This document shows, piece after piece, positions 39,321-53,461 of a stretch of DNA of 64,000 nucleotides. A model generated the notes under the pieces. It was given only the letters and a program-made list of their open reading frames with translations, had not been told where the DNA came from and did no database searches. Location: the NCBI GenBank assembly GCA_000499405.2, contig HG738139.1:12884898-12948897 (forward strand), read 5' to 3'. This DNA comes from Onchocerca volvulus (taxonomy: Eukaryota; Nematoda; Chromadorea; Rhabditida; Onchocercidae). The stretch's first letter is position 1; each line of letters starts with the position of its first letter. Both the position numbers and the translations under genes were made by a program.

Positions 39321-42300
39321 AGTTTCTGGAAATTTCGCATTCTTCTTTAAATTTATACTTCAAATTGTTCTATTATGGAAGTACCGTTCTGTGGCAGCTT
39401 ATAACATATTTGTCTATAATATTTGCTAAAAAATCGCATTTCAGGAAATCATGAGATGATATTCCTAAAAAATCGGTCACTGAAATTATGTAATAGCGAA
39501 GTTTAAAAGTTATCCAATATTATTTGTTCGAGCAGTTGACTCATGATATTTGCAATTTATTGTACAGAATTTTATGCCGCACAATGTTTTGTAAATATAA
39601 GTATGAATATTTAAAAGTTTTTTTGTTATGAAATCATTTCAACCTTTTTTTTTTCGAAAAAATACGATCAATCCAAATATTAAAATTAAAAAGCATTTAT
39701 TATCAAGTTCATCCATAATAATGAAGATCGAATTTGGTTTTCTTATATGAGATAATCAAATTCTGAATATACTTTCATTCCATTTATAAGTTGATGGATT
39801 GAAATGGTTCCAAAAAAAAAATTTATCGAATTGTTATTATGCGCTTTTCTCAGAAAAAAGAAATTAAAATAATATGCAATTTTCAGAAAAAGCTCATATT
39901 AACAATTCGATAAATTATTTTTAATAATTATTTGTTTTCTCTTTCTCTTTTTTTTTTTTTAAGAAGTGTATGTAGGAAAAATGAAATATGCCAGAGAATA
40001 CTCTGATTAATATCTTAACGGTAAACATTAATTGGATGTTTTGAGTGCAGAAACATTAGATTCCACACAATTACTTGCGCAAAATCGAAATAACTTTCGA
40101 GAATTTGAAGGAATTTCTTGTGAAGAAATTATCTTGAATTTGTGTGAAATTCAAAACAGTTCTCTATTTGCTTCGTGTAGTTTGATCTTCTATCATTTCT
40201 GATATTTTTTATTATTGTCAAAGTTTTTACAATCCTTTTGCTACTAAATAACCTGTTATTATATGTAGAAAATTTGCTTTATGTATGTTTAAAATGTAAA
40301 TTATTTCCAATCCAATTAACTTTTTAGCTGTAAATATGGATTGAGATTGTTAGATTTAATGATCAAAATTTGAATTATTAAAATTTACATAGCTGAAAAT
40401 GGAAATCGTTTACAAGATATCTTGACATCGAGAATCTTGATTACTACGTGTGCATTAACTTTTTTGAAATGATTTATTGCTTATTTTGATGATCAATCAT
40501 AAATGATAATTATTTGTAGCTATTAGTTGAAATTGTTGAACTTGATACTCAAGAATTACAATGTCTATCACTTTGAGAATCACAAAATGGCTTCTAATAG
40601 ATCATTGCTCAAATTCTTCAGATATCTCTTTCAGCTCGATCCATAATATCAAATTTTTTCATGCATAAATAATCTTTTATCATAATTAGATTGCATAAAT
40701 TTTTTTTTTTAAATATTTCTTCAGAGAGTTGCATTGTTAAACGGAAAACTTTCAACCTGTAACAAATTATTTACACTTATTACAAATTACTAAAAATTAA
40801 TTGCAAAAATTATAAATAGTGAAGTAATTTCATGTAAGTTAGAACTTTTCAATTTTTTGCTGAGGTATTTGTTAGAAGATTTGTCGACTAAGTTAAAAGA
40901 TTTTGCTAAAGTTTTTTCAGAATTATTTTAAAAATTTAACTCTCCGATCATTCAAAATAATTATCCATAACTTTGAAAATGAACTAAAAAACCATAGTTT
41001 TTTTTTTTTTTTTATGCTCACACAATATTATCATCGCATTCCTTCTTTTTATCAGAAATAATCAGTGCTGAAAAACTGTTACAGATATTATTAATATGAA
41101 ATAATAAAACTATTAATATACTAACTAATACAAAGATAATTCACTTCCATTCTTTTGTCTAAAAAGATTGTAAAGTTTAAAATCAACAAAATCATGAAGC
41201 CAAGTATTTAATTCATTCTCGGAAATGTTGAATAAAAAGAAAAACAATGAATGATTATTAATCGAAATAAAATGTTTAATTTGAACTTTCTCTTTTTGAT
41301 TTAAGTCTTCATTGTATATCAAATATATACACATTAATTAATAAATTTATAAAAAAAAAAGAAAAAGAAAATGATATTCAGTTTTTGTAAAAGTATATTG
41401 TATTTTGAATGATCAGAATGCTAAGATATGTAATTCCAATATGAGTAAAATATTACATCATTTCTGTTGGAATTTAATTACATTTCTGTTGTGATAAATT
41501 TAAGTAATTTTTTTTCGTTTGTTTAAATTGAAAAGAATGAATGCAAGAATGAGTAGGAAAAATTTTATTTATGAAAATTTTGAATTGAAGTAAGAAATGA
41601 TTGATAAGATAACCTGCAAATTACTTTTTCATGCTAATTTATTACAAATAATTGTTACAAAAATGCGAATTTCAAGTGATAGTTTCGTAATTTTATGGTC
41701 AGATATTTGAATTAAAATTGCAAAAGTCAGATACGTAAACAACACACATCATGCATGCATGCATGCATGCAGCATGATGTGTTTACTCATTCGTACATTT
41801 CTATAACCGATGCACGAACAACAATGCTGAAGTGCTTTTGAAAAGTATGAAAATGGAAATACAGGTGAGATACAGGTGGGATTAGTATGGAGCAGAGTAT
41901 AATGGATTTTCAAATCGAATTTCAAAAGCATCAAATATTGCTGCTGTAATATTTACGAATATACGTTTAGCCCATTTTATCATTTTATTGAACTATTTTA
42001 TTTTAGTCTAAAAATCAATTTCGCTATCAAAAAATATCAATACAATGTATTATTTATAAATAATCTTTTTTTTTTCGTAAATATCCGGAATAATTATCAC
42101 GTAATAAAATAGATTTCAAACATTTGATTTAACTCATTACTCATTGAATTAATTTTGAAATTTGAACAAAAACGGATACGTTGAATTCAGTGCGTAGTCT
42201 TTCAGAGTTTCCTAAAATTTCTTAAAGATCAAGATCAAGATATCAGTATAGTTATATTATTTTGTTTCAAAATTAAAGTCATATTTCTTGAGTGACAGAG

Positions 42301-44690
42301 TTTTTGACATAATTAGTAGAAGTTTTCGTGATTAAATATTACAAATCAAACATTAATTGGGAAAAAATAATTTTGTTTTTTTAAATAAAAAAAAGAACGT
42401 TTCAAGTTTTCAGTATAGAAAATGATTTATGTAAAATCTATTAAAAAAATAATCGATTAAGCATTCCATGCTTCCCGATTGTTTGATAACTTTTATTTGA
42501 CAAAAAAAACTTTTGCGTGTATTTACAATTTTACATTTCAATTCGAAAGCATATATTTGCGAAAAAATTTGTTTTTGAAATTAAATTCAATCAAAAGCAT
42601 TATTTTGATTCTGTAAACATCAACTAAAATTCTCATTTCTTTCGTTAAACAAATCTTTCCGATAGTTTTTTCCTTTTTTTTTTTCTTTTTTTATCTTTTT
42701 TATTTTTGAAAATCTGTCCATATCACTTATATTTCATAACTTTAATTAACAAAAAATTAATTGTTCAAATGATTTATGCGAATTTAATTGAGCTAAAATT
42801 AAAATGTATGAATGGATTTTTTGCCTAATTAAGGGAATTATGGATGTTTTGAATCGATAATTGCCCTTTTTATACAATAATTCTTTTTAACAAATCAATT
42901 ATAATGACAAATTTTCCGCTAATTTATTGTTTGTATGATATTTTTACGAATCGATCCAAAAATAGAAATTACCTAATGCTTTCTCATTTTTTTAATATCA
43001 TTTTTTGTATTCCAAATTTTTGAAAAATTTCAAAAATATATTACAGGCTGTAAATTCATTTATTTGAGAAATGCAATTCGAATTTGCTCCATCCAAGTTC
43101 TGATTCATGATTCATTGATGATTTTTTTAAACGCACGTCAAAAACTAGAAACTTGAGAGGAATTTTTTGAAAAAAATTCAGCATGAAGTTTAATATTCTT
43201 ACTATTTAATCAATTTTTGAATGATCACGCAATTTCAACTTCTTTTCAGAGCGAAAATTTCTGAACGAACTGAACGGTTGAAAAGATTCTTTTAATGATT
43301 GATTATTGTTAGTAAATAAAATTCCACATTTCATACAGAAGAAGTTTATCATAAATCTACGTATTTTTCTCCATAAATGAAATCATTTAAAAAAATTGAT
43401 AAATCATTGAAATAGATACATGTCATTCTATGAACATAGTTTAAAATTTAATTGAGCCATTTGAATTTGATTTTGTTAGAATAATTTTTGAATAGATCCC
43501 AAAAATTATTTTATTCTTGAAATCGATAGTAATAATTATTCAATTTTTTTTCTCAAATTTTCATAGTTATTTTTCTCATCACTTCTGAAATTCACTCAAT
43601 GTTCATATTTAGAAAGCTGAAAGTAAGCATTTATGCTTCCAAACGACTAAATTTATCTTATCAAATCAAATTTTAGTTTGTAAAATGCAAATCACATTTG
43701 GGACATTGGAAATTATTTTTTCTGTAAAAAATTCTTTATTTTGTTTTCAAATAGGAAATTTTAGTAAAAATTAAATTTATTCTGAAAGAAGATTACTATG
43801 CAACGTCTTATCAGACTTCAAATTGATGAGTTTAACATTAAAATGCAAAACTTCTATACTTCCGAAAAAGTCGAAAAAATTCTGGCACATTTTTTATCGC
43901 CTCAAATTTGATTGAACTTTCGCTTTAAATTATTTACCGATTGTTTTGAAAGATTTCCTGATTGTTACTTACTTAAAAAAAAACTTCAAATTTATATGGA
44001 TTTCAAATTATTATTAATTTAGTGCAGAAACAATTAAATTTTAGAAATAATTTTTAAATTTGTCAAATTTCATCTGTCACTTGATATAGTTTTCTCAGTA
44101 ATTCTTTGCAATATGTAAGAAAAATTATTAAGTTCTGATTTGAGATTTAAAGCAACTTTTTACTTATTGTTTTTTTAGCATCACTATTAGAGGAGAAATC
44201 GATCTAAATATTAAAATTTATTCAATAAAATATCAATAATTTGAAGTTTCATGGATTGAATTATCATTTATATCATTTAGTTTAAATGATTCTTTCTTAA
44301 CTAACTTACTTCAATCTAATTAATCTTATTTTATTTCAAACAAAATGATAATGGAAAATGAACAAATTTGTTATCTTTTTAGATAGCAATATCTATTTCT
44401 AATGTTTTTTTTTTCCAATGTTTTGTTTACACAATTGGATTTATTTATTGATTTTTTCATTCAAATATTTGTTTATTTATAGACTATGTAATATTTTGAA
44501 TCATCATTCTTCTCTCACGAAATTGAATTAATGATAATCGCATGATTAAATTTATTTAAATTATCAGATGAAATTATTGATTAATGATAACATAGATTGC
44601 TCAAATTTGTAATAATATTCAAATTTTTAGCAATCATTTTGAAAAAGTTGGAAAAGTTGAAATTCTACACTGCTATTTGATTGGCGCATA
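39321..44690. other. Intergenic region
   Basis: About 5.4 kb of A/T-rich DNA. Apart from an open but unconnected frame at about 40030-40200 and a (GCAT)n palindrome at 41742-41782, no structure was recognised. The promoter of the next plus-strand gene is expected near its right end. Confidence 0.55.
41742..41782. repeat. (ATGC)n palindrome with flanking inverted arms
   Basis: ACACATCATGC and GCATGATGTGT form 11-nt perfect inverted arms around a run of about four ATGC tetranucleotides. The whole 41-bp block is self-complementary and can form a cruciform. It is dense in TGCATG, the recognition sequence of FOX-1-family splicing factors at RNA level, though it is not within a known transcript. 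Confidence 0.85.
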
Positions 44691-47600
44691 ATGACAAAAA
44701 CAATCATTAATATTCATTATACCGCTAAAATTCCACTAATCGAATGTAATGAAGATGGTAAGCTTTGAAAAGTTTTTTTTTTCCGATTAAGAAAGATTAA
44801 TTAGGCGGAATAAATGATAATTATATATCACTTTCTTTCTTATCATTTAAAGATTTTCCGGTTCTTCAACAATTTAAATGAAATTTATTATTATTGATTT
44901 GTTTATTCTTTCAATTAATCGGTAGGGAACAAAATTCAAGTATCAATGTAAAATTCTAAGAAACAATTCAAATTTTTTTAAAACATTTTTCCAGATGATA
45001 AAATACTTCAGTTTAAACAATCCATTCATTAGCATATGGAATTGTCAAAGAGGTGAAAAAGTTTGAAATATTGCTGATGAAGTTGAATTGCCAAGTTTTT
45101 ATAAATTTTGTAAAAGTACGCGAAAAAAAAAAGCACACAACACCGAAATTATTTGTCAAAAGAATGCAAAAATGACAATTACATTCGTTGAATTTCATTT
45201 TTTTCAAATTAAATTTTCGAATTTATTTGTCGTTTTTTTTTTTTCCAAAATAAAATTTTTGTGATATAAATTGGACAATCATAAAAGAGAATAAGATTTA
45301 AAAGATGACTAAAGTGAGCAAGAAATGGAGAGAAGTAGAATGTGAAAGAATTAATACTGATAATGTGGTACCATTTATATTGAAGTATCATTTTAATCCG
45401 TCCGAATGGATGAATTAAAAATGTAAATAGTTGAAACTTTATTTGAAAAATAGCAAGATTTGTGTTGAAAATCATTATAGATTATATTTTTCTAGAAATT
45501 TTTTGAAATTTCAGGTTTTTTTTATTTTTTATTTTTTTACAAAATTTTGCGAAGAGAAAAATTCTTGGGTTGAAAGAAAAAAAAAAAGCAAAAAGTTTTA
45601 TAACGAATAATTCGTTCGTTTCATCGAGAAATTTATTTTTATGAACCGGTTTTTTTCGTTTTTTTTTTCTTTTTTTTTTCTGCTTATCTATTCTAGCAGC
45701 AATTTTTTACTTTAACAACGATAACAAAAATAAATACCCGATGAGCAATTAAACTGGCTTTCGTTCATCATTTTAATTTTTCATCTATCCTATCTTGTTT
45801 TATTTTTGATTTCGATATCTATTTTTTATGATGCTATCAGCAAAAAATTATCAATGAATTTAACTGATAACATTTTCTCTATATTTATTTTCATTGTTAT
45901 CATAATTCTTATTATTTATAATGATATATGTATAATCAATAATATTATATATTGATATCGGTGATATCAATTATGTTTAACTGCTTGTTTGCGATGATTG
46001 TTGTGGAATTGCGTAAAGTGCGAATTCTTGTAAATGTTCAATTTGGAATGTTAACATACCGGTTGAAAAGCGGGGTTTAATTTCACAAGGTAGGAGAAAA
46101 AATAATCATTTGCTGTTTACTTTTTTACTGATTATTTCTTTTCCCATTACCTTTACCTGTTACCAGAATTAATCTTACCATTCCTTGTTTTCATTGCAAT
46201 ACGATATTTGTCTTCATTTACTCATCTAATATTTTGTTTTTCGATAAAAATATACGAAAGATAAATGGTTTGAAGAAAACTTTAAATCCTATGGATTACC
46301 CGGGAAATTCCATTTATTCACTATTAATGATCACTATTTATTACTAGGTGAAGTAAAAAGAATAATCCAATAAATTCATGTGATAATCGATCATTAATTA
46401 TTACTGTTTAAATTATTATAGTTTAATTGTTAGTAATATTTATTGATCTTTGTTCTTTCTCATTTTCTTCTTAAAAAATTGCAAATTTACAAAATGTTAG
46501 AATTTCTAATCTAGATTTAATTTGAACTTGGACTATTCTTTTAATTTTATCCGATTTATCGATGCAATTTGATCTTTAAGTCATTCGGTTGACAATATGA
46601 GACTGTATTCCACTTTAGTTTGGTGACAAATATGTTTCGAACTAGTTTTCTGATTTTTCAGAAGTTTATTTTAAAAGCGCTGAATTATTGCCATCCCAGC
46701 ATTGAGATATATATATCTATTCAGCAAATGAACAGGTAGGTAAAAATATTATGAAAAAAGAAGTAATATTATAGGATATGGAAGTGGAACGCTGTTTCAT
46801 TCACGATATTTAAGTAAAGTTTCAAATTTGCGGTTTGAATCGATCGATCGATCCATTATTTCTTTCTATTTCAATTATTTATTTATATCCAATTTCAATT
46901 TAATATCACTTACATTTGACAATGCATTAAAATGAAAGAAAAGGAAATATTTTGAAGCGCGTTTGTTTTGATTCAGAAAAATCCATCGTACTTCCTTACC
47001 CGTTTGTATTTTTTCTTCGCCCGTTCGTTTTTTCCGAAACAAAAAATTTTTTTAACAACTTTAGCAACGACAGAAAATTTTCCTTCCCATCTATTTCTTC
47101 TCGCATTAATCATCATCAATATCATCATCACTCCATTATTATCATCCCATATCACCATCATTATTATCGTCTCCATCATCATCATTATTAGAATCATCAT
47201 CATCATCGTCATCACCACTGCCATCATCATCATCATCATTATCATCATCGCTATTATCATAACTATCGTTATCATCATCACCACTAATAATACCATTCCT
47301 ATCATATTGTTACTATTATTATTATCATCATTGCTACTACTTTTACTGCTCTGTAAAATAAAAAATGGTATCACGACCATTACCATTATCATCATCATCA
47401 TCATCATCATATCGTTACTATTATTATTTTCATCATCATCATCACCAACATTATCAACCCATTATCATCAACATCATCATTATCATTATCGTCATCATCA
47501 TCATCATCACCATCGTCATCATCATTATCATTATCATCATCATCACTACTAATACCACCATCATCATCATTACTATTATTTTTGCTGCTCTGTAAAGCAA

Positions 47601-50600
47601 GAAATAATATCACCACTACTATCATCATCATCACTAATGCTATCATTATTATCATCACATTATTATTATTATCATCATCGCTACTACTTTTACTGCTCTG
47701 TAAAGTAAGGGACGGGAAAAAGGAAAAAAAAATTTTATATGCATGAATATCATTGAGGAGAGAGAGAGACAGACAAGCAGAATAGAGAGAATATCGCATA
47801 ATTTCATTAAATCTTCGAAATGTACTACATTACCAGCACCACCACCATCATTCAGTACTCATTTGAGAGAGTGTGATTAACATTACCTGACCACCTGTCC
47901 TTTCTTTTCCTCTTCCTCAAGGCCTTTTCCATCTATCGAAAATGCCAGCAACCGAACTCTCGACGGACCGCAATTTCCGATACAATGAAGTGTCGATTGT
48001 ATCGTAATACCATTGCTAATACTATAGGATTTATCACAACTATCTCCTACTGCTATTCTCATTCGTACGTTTCATCGCATTCCATCTTCTATTACTTCTA
48101 TTGTTCGTGAGATTCATCACATCCATTTTCTGCGATTTGTATCATCCGTGAGATTCATCACATCCATTTTCTCCGATTTCTGTCATCCGTGAGATTCATC
48201 ACATCCATTTTCTGCTGTTCGTATCATCGGTGAGATTCATCGAATGGATTCATCACATCCATTCTCCATTATTTCTATCATACATAAGATTCATAGCTTC
48301 CATCGCCTATTATTTCTATTATTTTTATCACTAATAGTTCTATATTTCTAGCTATTATTTTGCAATAGATAATTGAACTGCATTTGTTGAAACATTTTTC
48401 GAAAAGATAAAAGTGAAAGTTTTTTTTTTTTTTATCATTTTCGAAATTTCTTTGCAAACATATTGTCTGTTATCAGATACATTCAATGATAAGTTTTCTT
48501 TTGAAAAAACTCATTTACATTACACAGGTATATAATAGTTGAGTATAGGTTATACCACACAAATGACCAATTGATTGAAGAGTTTTGTGATTTTTGCACA
48601 GCTTGTCAAATTTGCTTACTAATTAGTGAAAAAATTTATTTACTAATTAATCAAGTATATTTTATTTGAGAAAGGGTGTAATTTTTCGCATGACTTGTAA
48701 TGAACAATAATATGAACAAGAAGACTAAATTTTCAGTTTTGTACGTTTCTTTGGATGACATGATTCAAAAATTTTCGAATGACATGATTCATTTAAGAAA
48801 TTCAAATTTATATTGACATCATTAATAAATTTGAATTTTTTAAATGAATCATTGTCATTCAAAAAAATTTTTTTCCAACTTACATCAGTTTACTGGAATT
48901 TTTAACTTTTCATCTTAAAAAAGAAAAAAAAAATGAATGAATAATTTTAAAGAAAATCCTGAACTATGTTTCACATTTCTAATCATTTTCTCTAAAATTG
49001 TCATGCAAAAATTTCGTTCCTGTGATTTTATTTTATACCTTTTACATATGACTTTCTAATTTTCCATTTTATTCGAAACATATTACTCCTTTTGATACGT
49101 TTTTAATATGTGTAATTTTTTCATTCATATTAGACTGATATTAGAAAAGATTTCCGAAATTGCTTTTAAAAAAGAAATGAAAAAAAAAAACTTTGAATTT
49201 TTTCATTTAATTTTATTTCGTCGAGAGCTTTGATATTTCAAAAATTAGCATTAAAACATTTAGTACTGTAATTTTAAATTAAATTATTAACAGAGTACTT
49301 GTAAATAAAATTTTTTTGAAGAAAAAGTTAAAATTTGAAAGTATTTTAGTTTAAAGTTTAGCTGTTATATCTACCCTATTTCAATCAATCTCACTAAATC
49401 TTCAAACTTTTTTATTATGATTTGAGCGAATCATTAGTAGTATGACACCTTTAAAGAAAAAGTTTGAATTATTGTTTTATCAGCAGTTGTTAATTTAAAT
49501 CTTAATATCATCATTCTAATTTTTCATAAATGATTTAAATTGGGTAAAAAAAAAAAAAATAACAATAGTCAATTTGATAAATACTAATTGCAATTTCGTT
49601 CCGATTAATCTCGGGGCAAGGACAAAAGTTGATGACCTCTCTCTATAATCAAAGAAAAAAGTAAATAAAATAAAATTGTCTGTATTTGATGATTTAAACA
49701 ATTATTCATTATTTTTTATTTTATTTTATTTTATTTTGACAATTTCGGACAATTTTGAGAATATTTTCCATCTGAAATCACTATTTTAATATCGATATTG
49801 TTGTTCTATTCTGTTGCTTGAAAAAAATCTTATGTACTTTAATGACATATTTATTACTATTTTTTAAGTAATCGATTACCTGATAATTGAATAAAGTAAA
49901 ATGTAAGAATGTCGATGAATTCTCGAGAATTATCAAAAAAAAAAAAAAGAGATAGCGAGATTTAAGGTTTATATAATTTCTTAATGACAAATTAGCATAG
50001 TTTTCAGATTCTGATCAAATGAAAATTACATGTTAAATTCTGATCACATAAAAATTTTAATCAAAAATCTAATCAAATAAAAATCATCTGTTAAACCTTT
50101 AATCAAACTTAATACCATGATTTTACTCCTTGAGAAAATCATTATAATAATATTATCAAATGACCATGTTATGTATTTCCTTTTTTTATCGACGACTTTG
50201 AATTTCAAAACTTTTAAGCTTTTTACAAAACAATATACTAAACTTTGTGAATCATACATCCAAACAAACCGGATATAATTTTTCCACTTCATATCGATCA
50301 CTTTTTTTTTTTTTTGTTTCTAAAAATTATTTCTCAAACGAAAAATGCTGAAGAATTTGCTGTTCAATTTTGTGAAAAAATTTTTTTAAAAAACATTTCT
50401 TTCTTGTTAGTTCTACCTTTTCAACAATATTATCTTCATATATAAGCGAATCAATCAATATTGCCATTCTTTAACATTATGTTTTCGAGGAATGGTTGTT
50501 TTTAAGAATATTGCTGTATATATATATGCATATATGGGCAATTATCTGAAGAAAAATATTTTCGTTGAAGAGAGGTAACAATCATCGATTAATCGTTCGT

Positions 50601-53430
50601 TTTCTTTTGTAAATGTTTTTTATAACTCTCTATTCATCCTGTTTTTCGCAATCGATACTTGCATTCGAAACGTTGTACAGCAACAATGTCGCAAAAAGTC
50701 ATTATTCGCAGCAATGCATCCGTTCTGAATCATTAAAAAAAAAAACATCACTTTTTTTTTTTTTTTTGAAGACATTTTTTTTTTGTTCAAATTCACAGAC
50801 AATTGTTATCATTCGAACAATAAGAATTTAAGTTATAAAAATTAAAATAATTTATAATAATTGAACTTTTTTTAAAAAATTATAATTCCTTAATTTCTAC
50901 ATTTTCAAAACTTGAAATATCCTTTTCTCTAATAATTTATTATAACAAAGCCAGTTTTCGAAGATTATGATCAGATATGTTGCCAATTTTAGAATATCAT
51001 CTTTTGAAAATGTAATGAAAGAAAATTCTACTTTCGATTTTGTCCCTCATTTTTATCTAAAACTTTTTTCATATATTTAGCGGAAATTTCAAATTTTTTT
51101 TTTTTTTTTTTTTGAGGTAAAAAAGTTTTTAAAATAATTTAAAAGAGAAAATTACAAATTTAAACATGAAATATTGTAAGAAAATATCGGATTAATTTGA
51201 TTGTTTACACTTTAAATGAATATGTTGACAGAAGAAAATCAATACAAATATATCGATTTATATTTGATTATTTCAGTATTCCGATCTGGATATTCTCCAT
51301 TTGCAGCAATCTTAAGTAAACAAATCTTTCACAAGGAAAAGGGAAATGTCACAAACACGCACACACACACACACACTGTGACAATTTTCAAATTTATTTT
51401 TTGCTATTATTTGAAAATTTTTTCAATTTCAAAAAAAAAAATTTATGTCAAAAAATATTTCATTTTTTAATTTTTACTTAAATTAAATATCCATCTTAAA
51501 TAATTTATCTGACTAATTTTTTTTATTCTTTTCTCGAAATACATCTTTTTTTCTGTTAATAAAATATCCTTTTTTTTTCTCGCTTTTCTATTCAATTTCC
51601 ATTTTTCTATTTAATTTCCATTCTTCCATTTAATTATTATTTCTTCATCCCATTTACATTGTTCAGGTAAAAACAATTAAAATTAACTTCCCATGTTGAT
51701 GTCCTTCAAATTTCCGCTTGATTTTTCCCACTGATTTATTGATTCACTCAGCAAAAAAAAAAAAAATATTGAAAAGAATTGTTTTTGAAAAAAAAAAAAA
51801 AAAAAGGTTAAGGAAAAAAGTTTAAAATAACTTGGAAATTTTTTTTTCTTTTTAAATGCAAATTATTCTTATTTATTTTGTACTCGCAAAGCTTGTTTGT
51901 CTAATTTTATTCAAAATGATATAAAAATTTTTCTACAATAATTAAAACTAAATTTATTTCGCATCCTTATTTTGAAAAAATTTCACGACCGATCAAAGTA
52001 CAATTATCTTTTTTGTTTTTACTTTTTTTCTTTTTTTCTTTTTTTTTACCAAATTTCATAATATCTAATAATTTCATTTAATATTTATTTACTACTTTGA
52101 GAGGTTTGATTGTGAAAGAAAATGAAAAATTCTAATAATTGCCACAAATTAATTCCAAATTTCTAAGAAATTTAGACCTAATTTTTCTTTTCAAAAATCT
52201 CTTAAGCAATTATTATATCTTTAGATTTTTATTTTTATAAAAAAAAAACCATATTTTGTAAAGCAATTTTATTCAGGTCATTTTTGTTATAATTGAAATT
52301 TGAATCTTTTAGGTATGAAACTTTTTTTCCGTACAACGATCGATTTCCCATTTTCAAAAGTCTGTTTTGAGTTCGAGAATCAACAATAACTATTATAAGA
52401 GTTTAGGAGTTTAATTGTTCCCCCCCCCCAAAAAAAAAAAAACCTATTTTAATCGAATTTTCAACATTATTGCCATAATTCATCTTTTACTTCTTGACTT
52501 CGACCTTATTTTCTATTTTTATTTCTCCTACCTGCTTTATTACAATCAAATTTTGTAAATTTTGTTTTCAGAAAAAAATTTAATTGAATAATTCGTAATT
52601 CACTTAAATCATATAGTTATTTCTAAAATCACAAATATTGATGTAAAATTTTCGGTCAAAAAGCAAAATAAATCGGTGTCAATTGGTGACAATGATCCTT
52701 AAATTGTCACGAAAAGTAAATCTTCTCTCGAACCTAAAATCGATGAAACTTGAATTGATGCGGTAATATTTCGTACCGTTTTCTTTTTCCTGTTACATTT
52801 ACATTTTGTATACAACATTCAAGATAAATTTAATTTCAACCTCCAATTTAACTAATTTTGTATCTTTTGTTTACAGTATCGCATACAATCTTATAATTTT
52901 CCTCAACCTATTGATCGATTGATCAATCAATCAATTTTATCTGCTACTATTCGCTTAATTCATTTTCGATTTTGAATTCGAATAATAAATCTATTATTTC
53001 AAGTTGCAGATTTTTGTTTTTTAAAAAAATTCAGTGATCTCTAAAGTTTTGAATTGTCTTTGTAGCGTATGCAAATCTCAAAAATGTAAACTTTTTGAAA
53101 TGAATGAGTAATGCTTGAAAACTGATCGATTGATTGCTCATCTGTTTTCATCAATCGATAAATGATCCAGTATAAAAGATTGTAACATTTCCATAACGAA
53201 ACTTTTTATAATTATGCCAATTTCTCTCTTCCGCCTCCTCCTCCACCTCATCCAAAATACTTTTGTCAACCAAACTGTCACCTTTTATGAAATATGTTGA
53301 ATTGAGTTAATTTTAGTTTAAAACTTCATTATAAGAGTATCAAATATGAAATTACTTAAAAATGGATCAATCACTTTTATTTTGATGGGCCATTAAAATG
53401 ATTGAAAAATATGAATAGAAAGAGAGGGAG

Positions 53431-53461
<31 letters not shown>

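Noticed and set aside
46952..47799. Several long open frames (up to about 194 codons) on both strands, rich in Ile/His or Asp/Asn/Met
   Set aside because: They are translations of the degenerate ATC/ATT satellite in different registers; no splice structure or non-repeat composition supports a protein.
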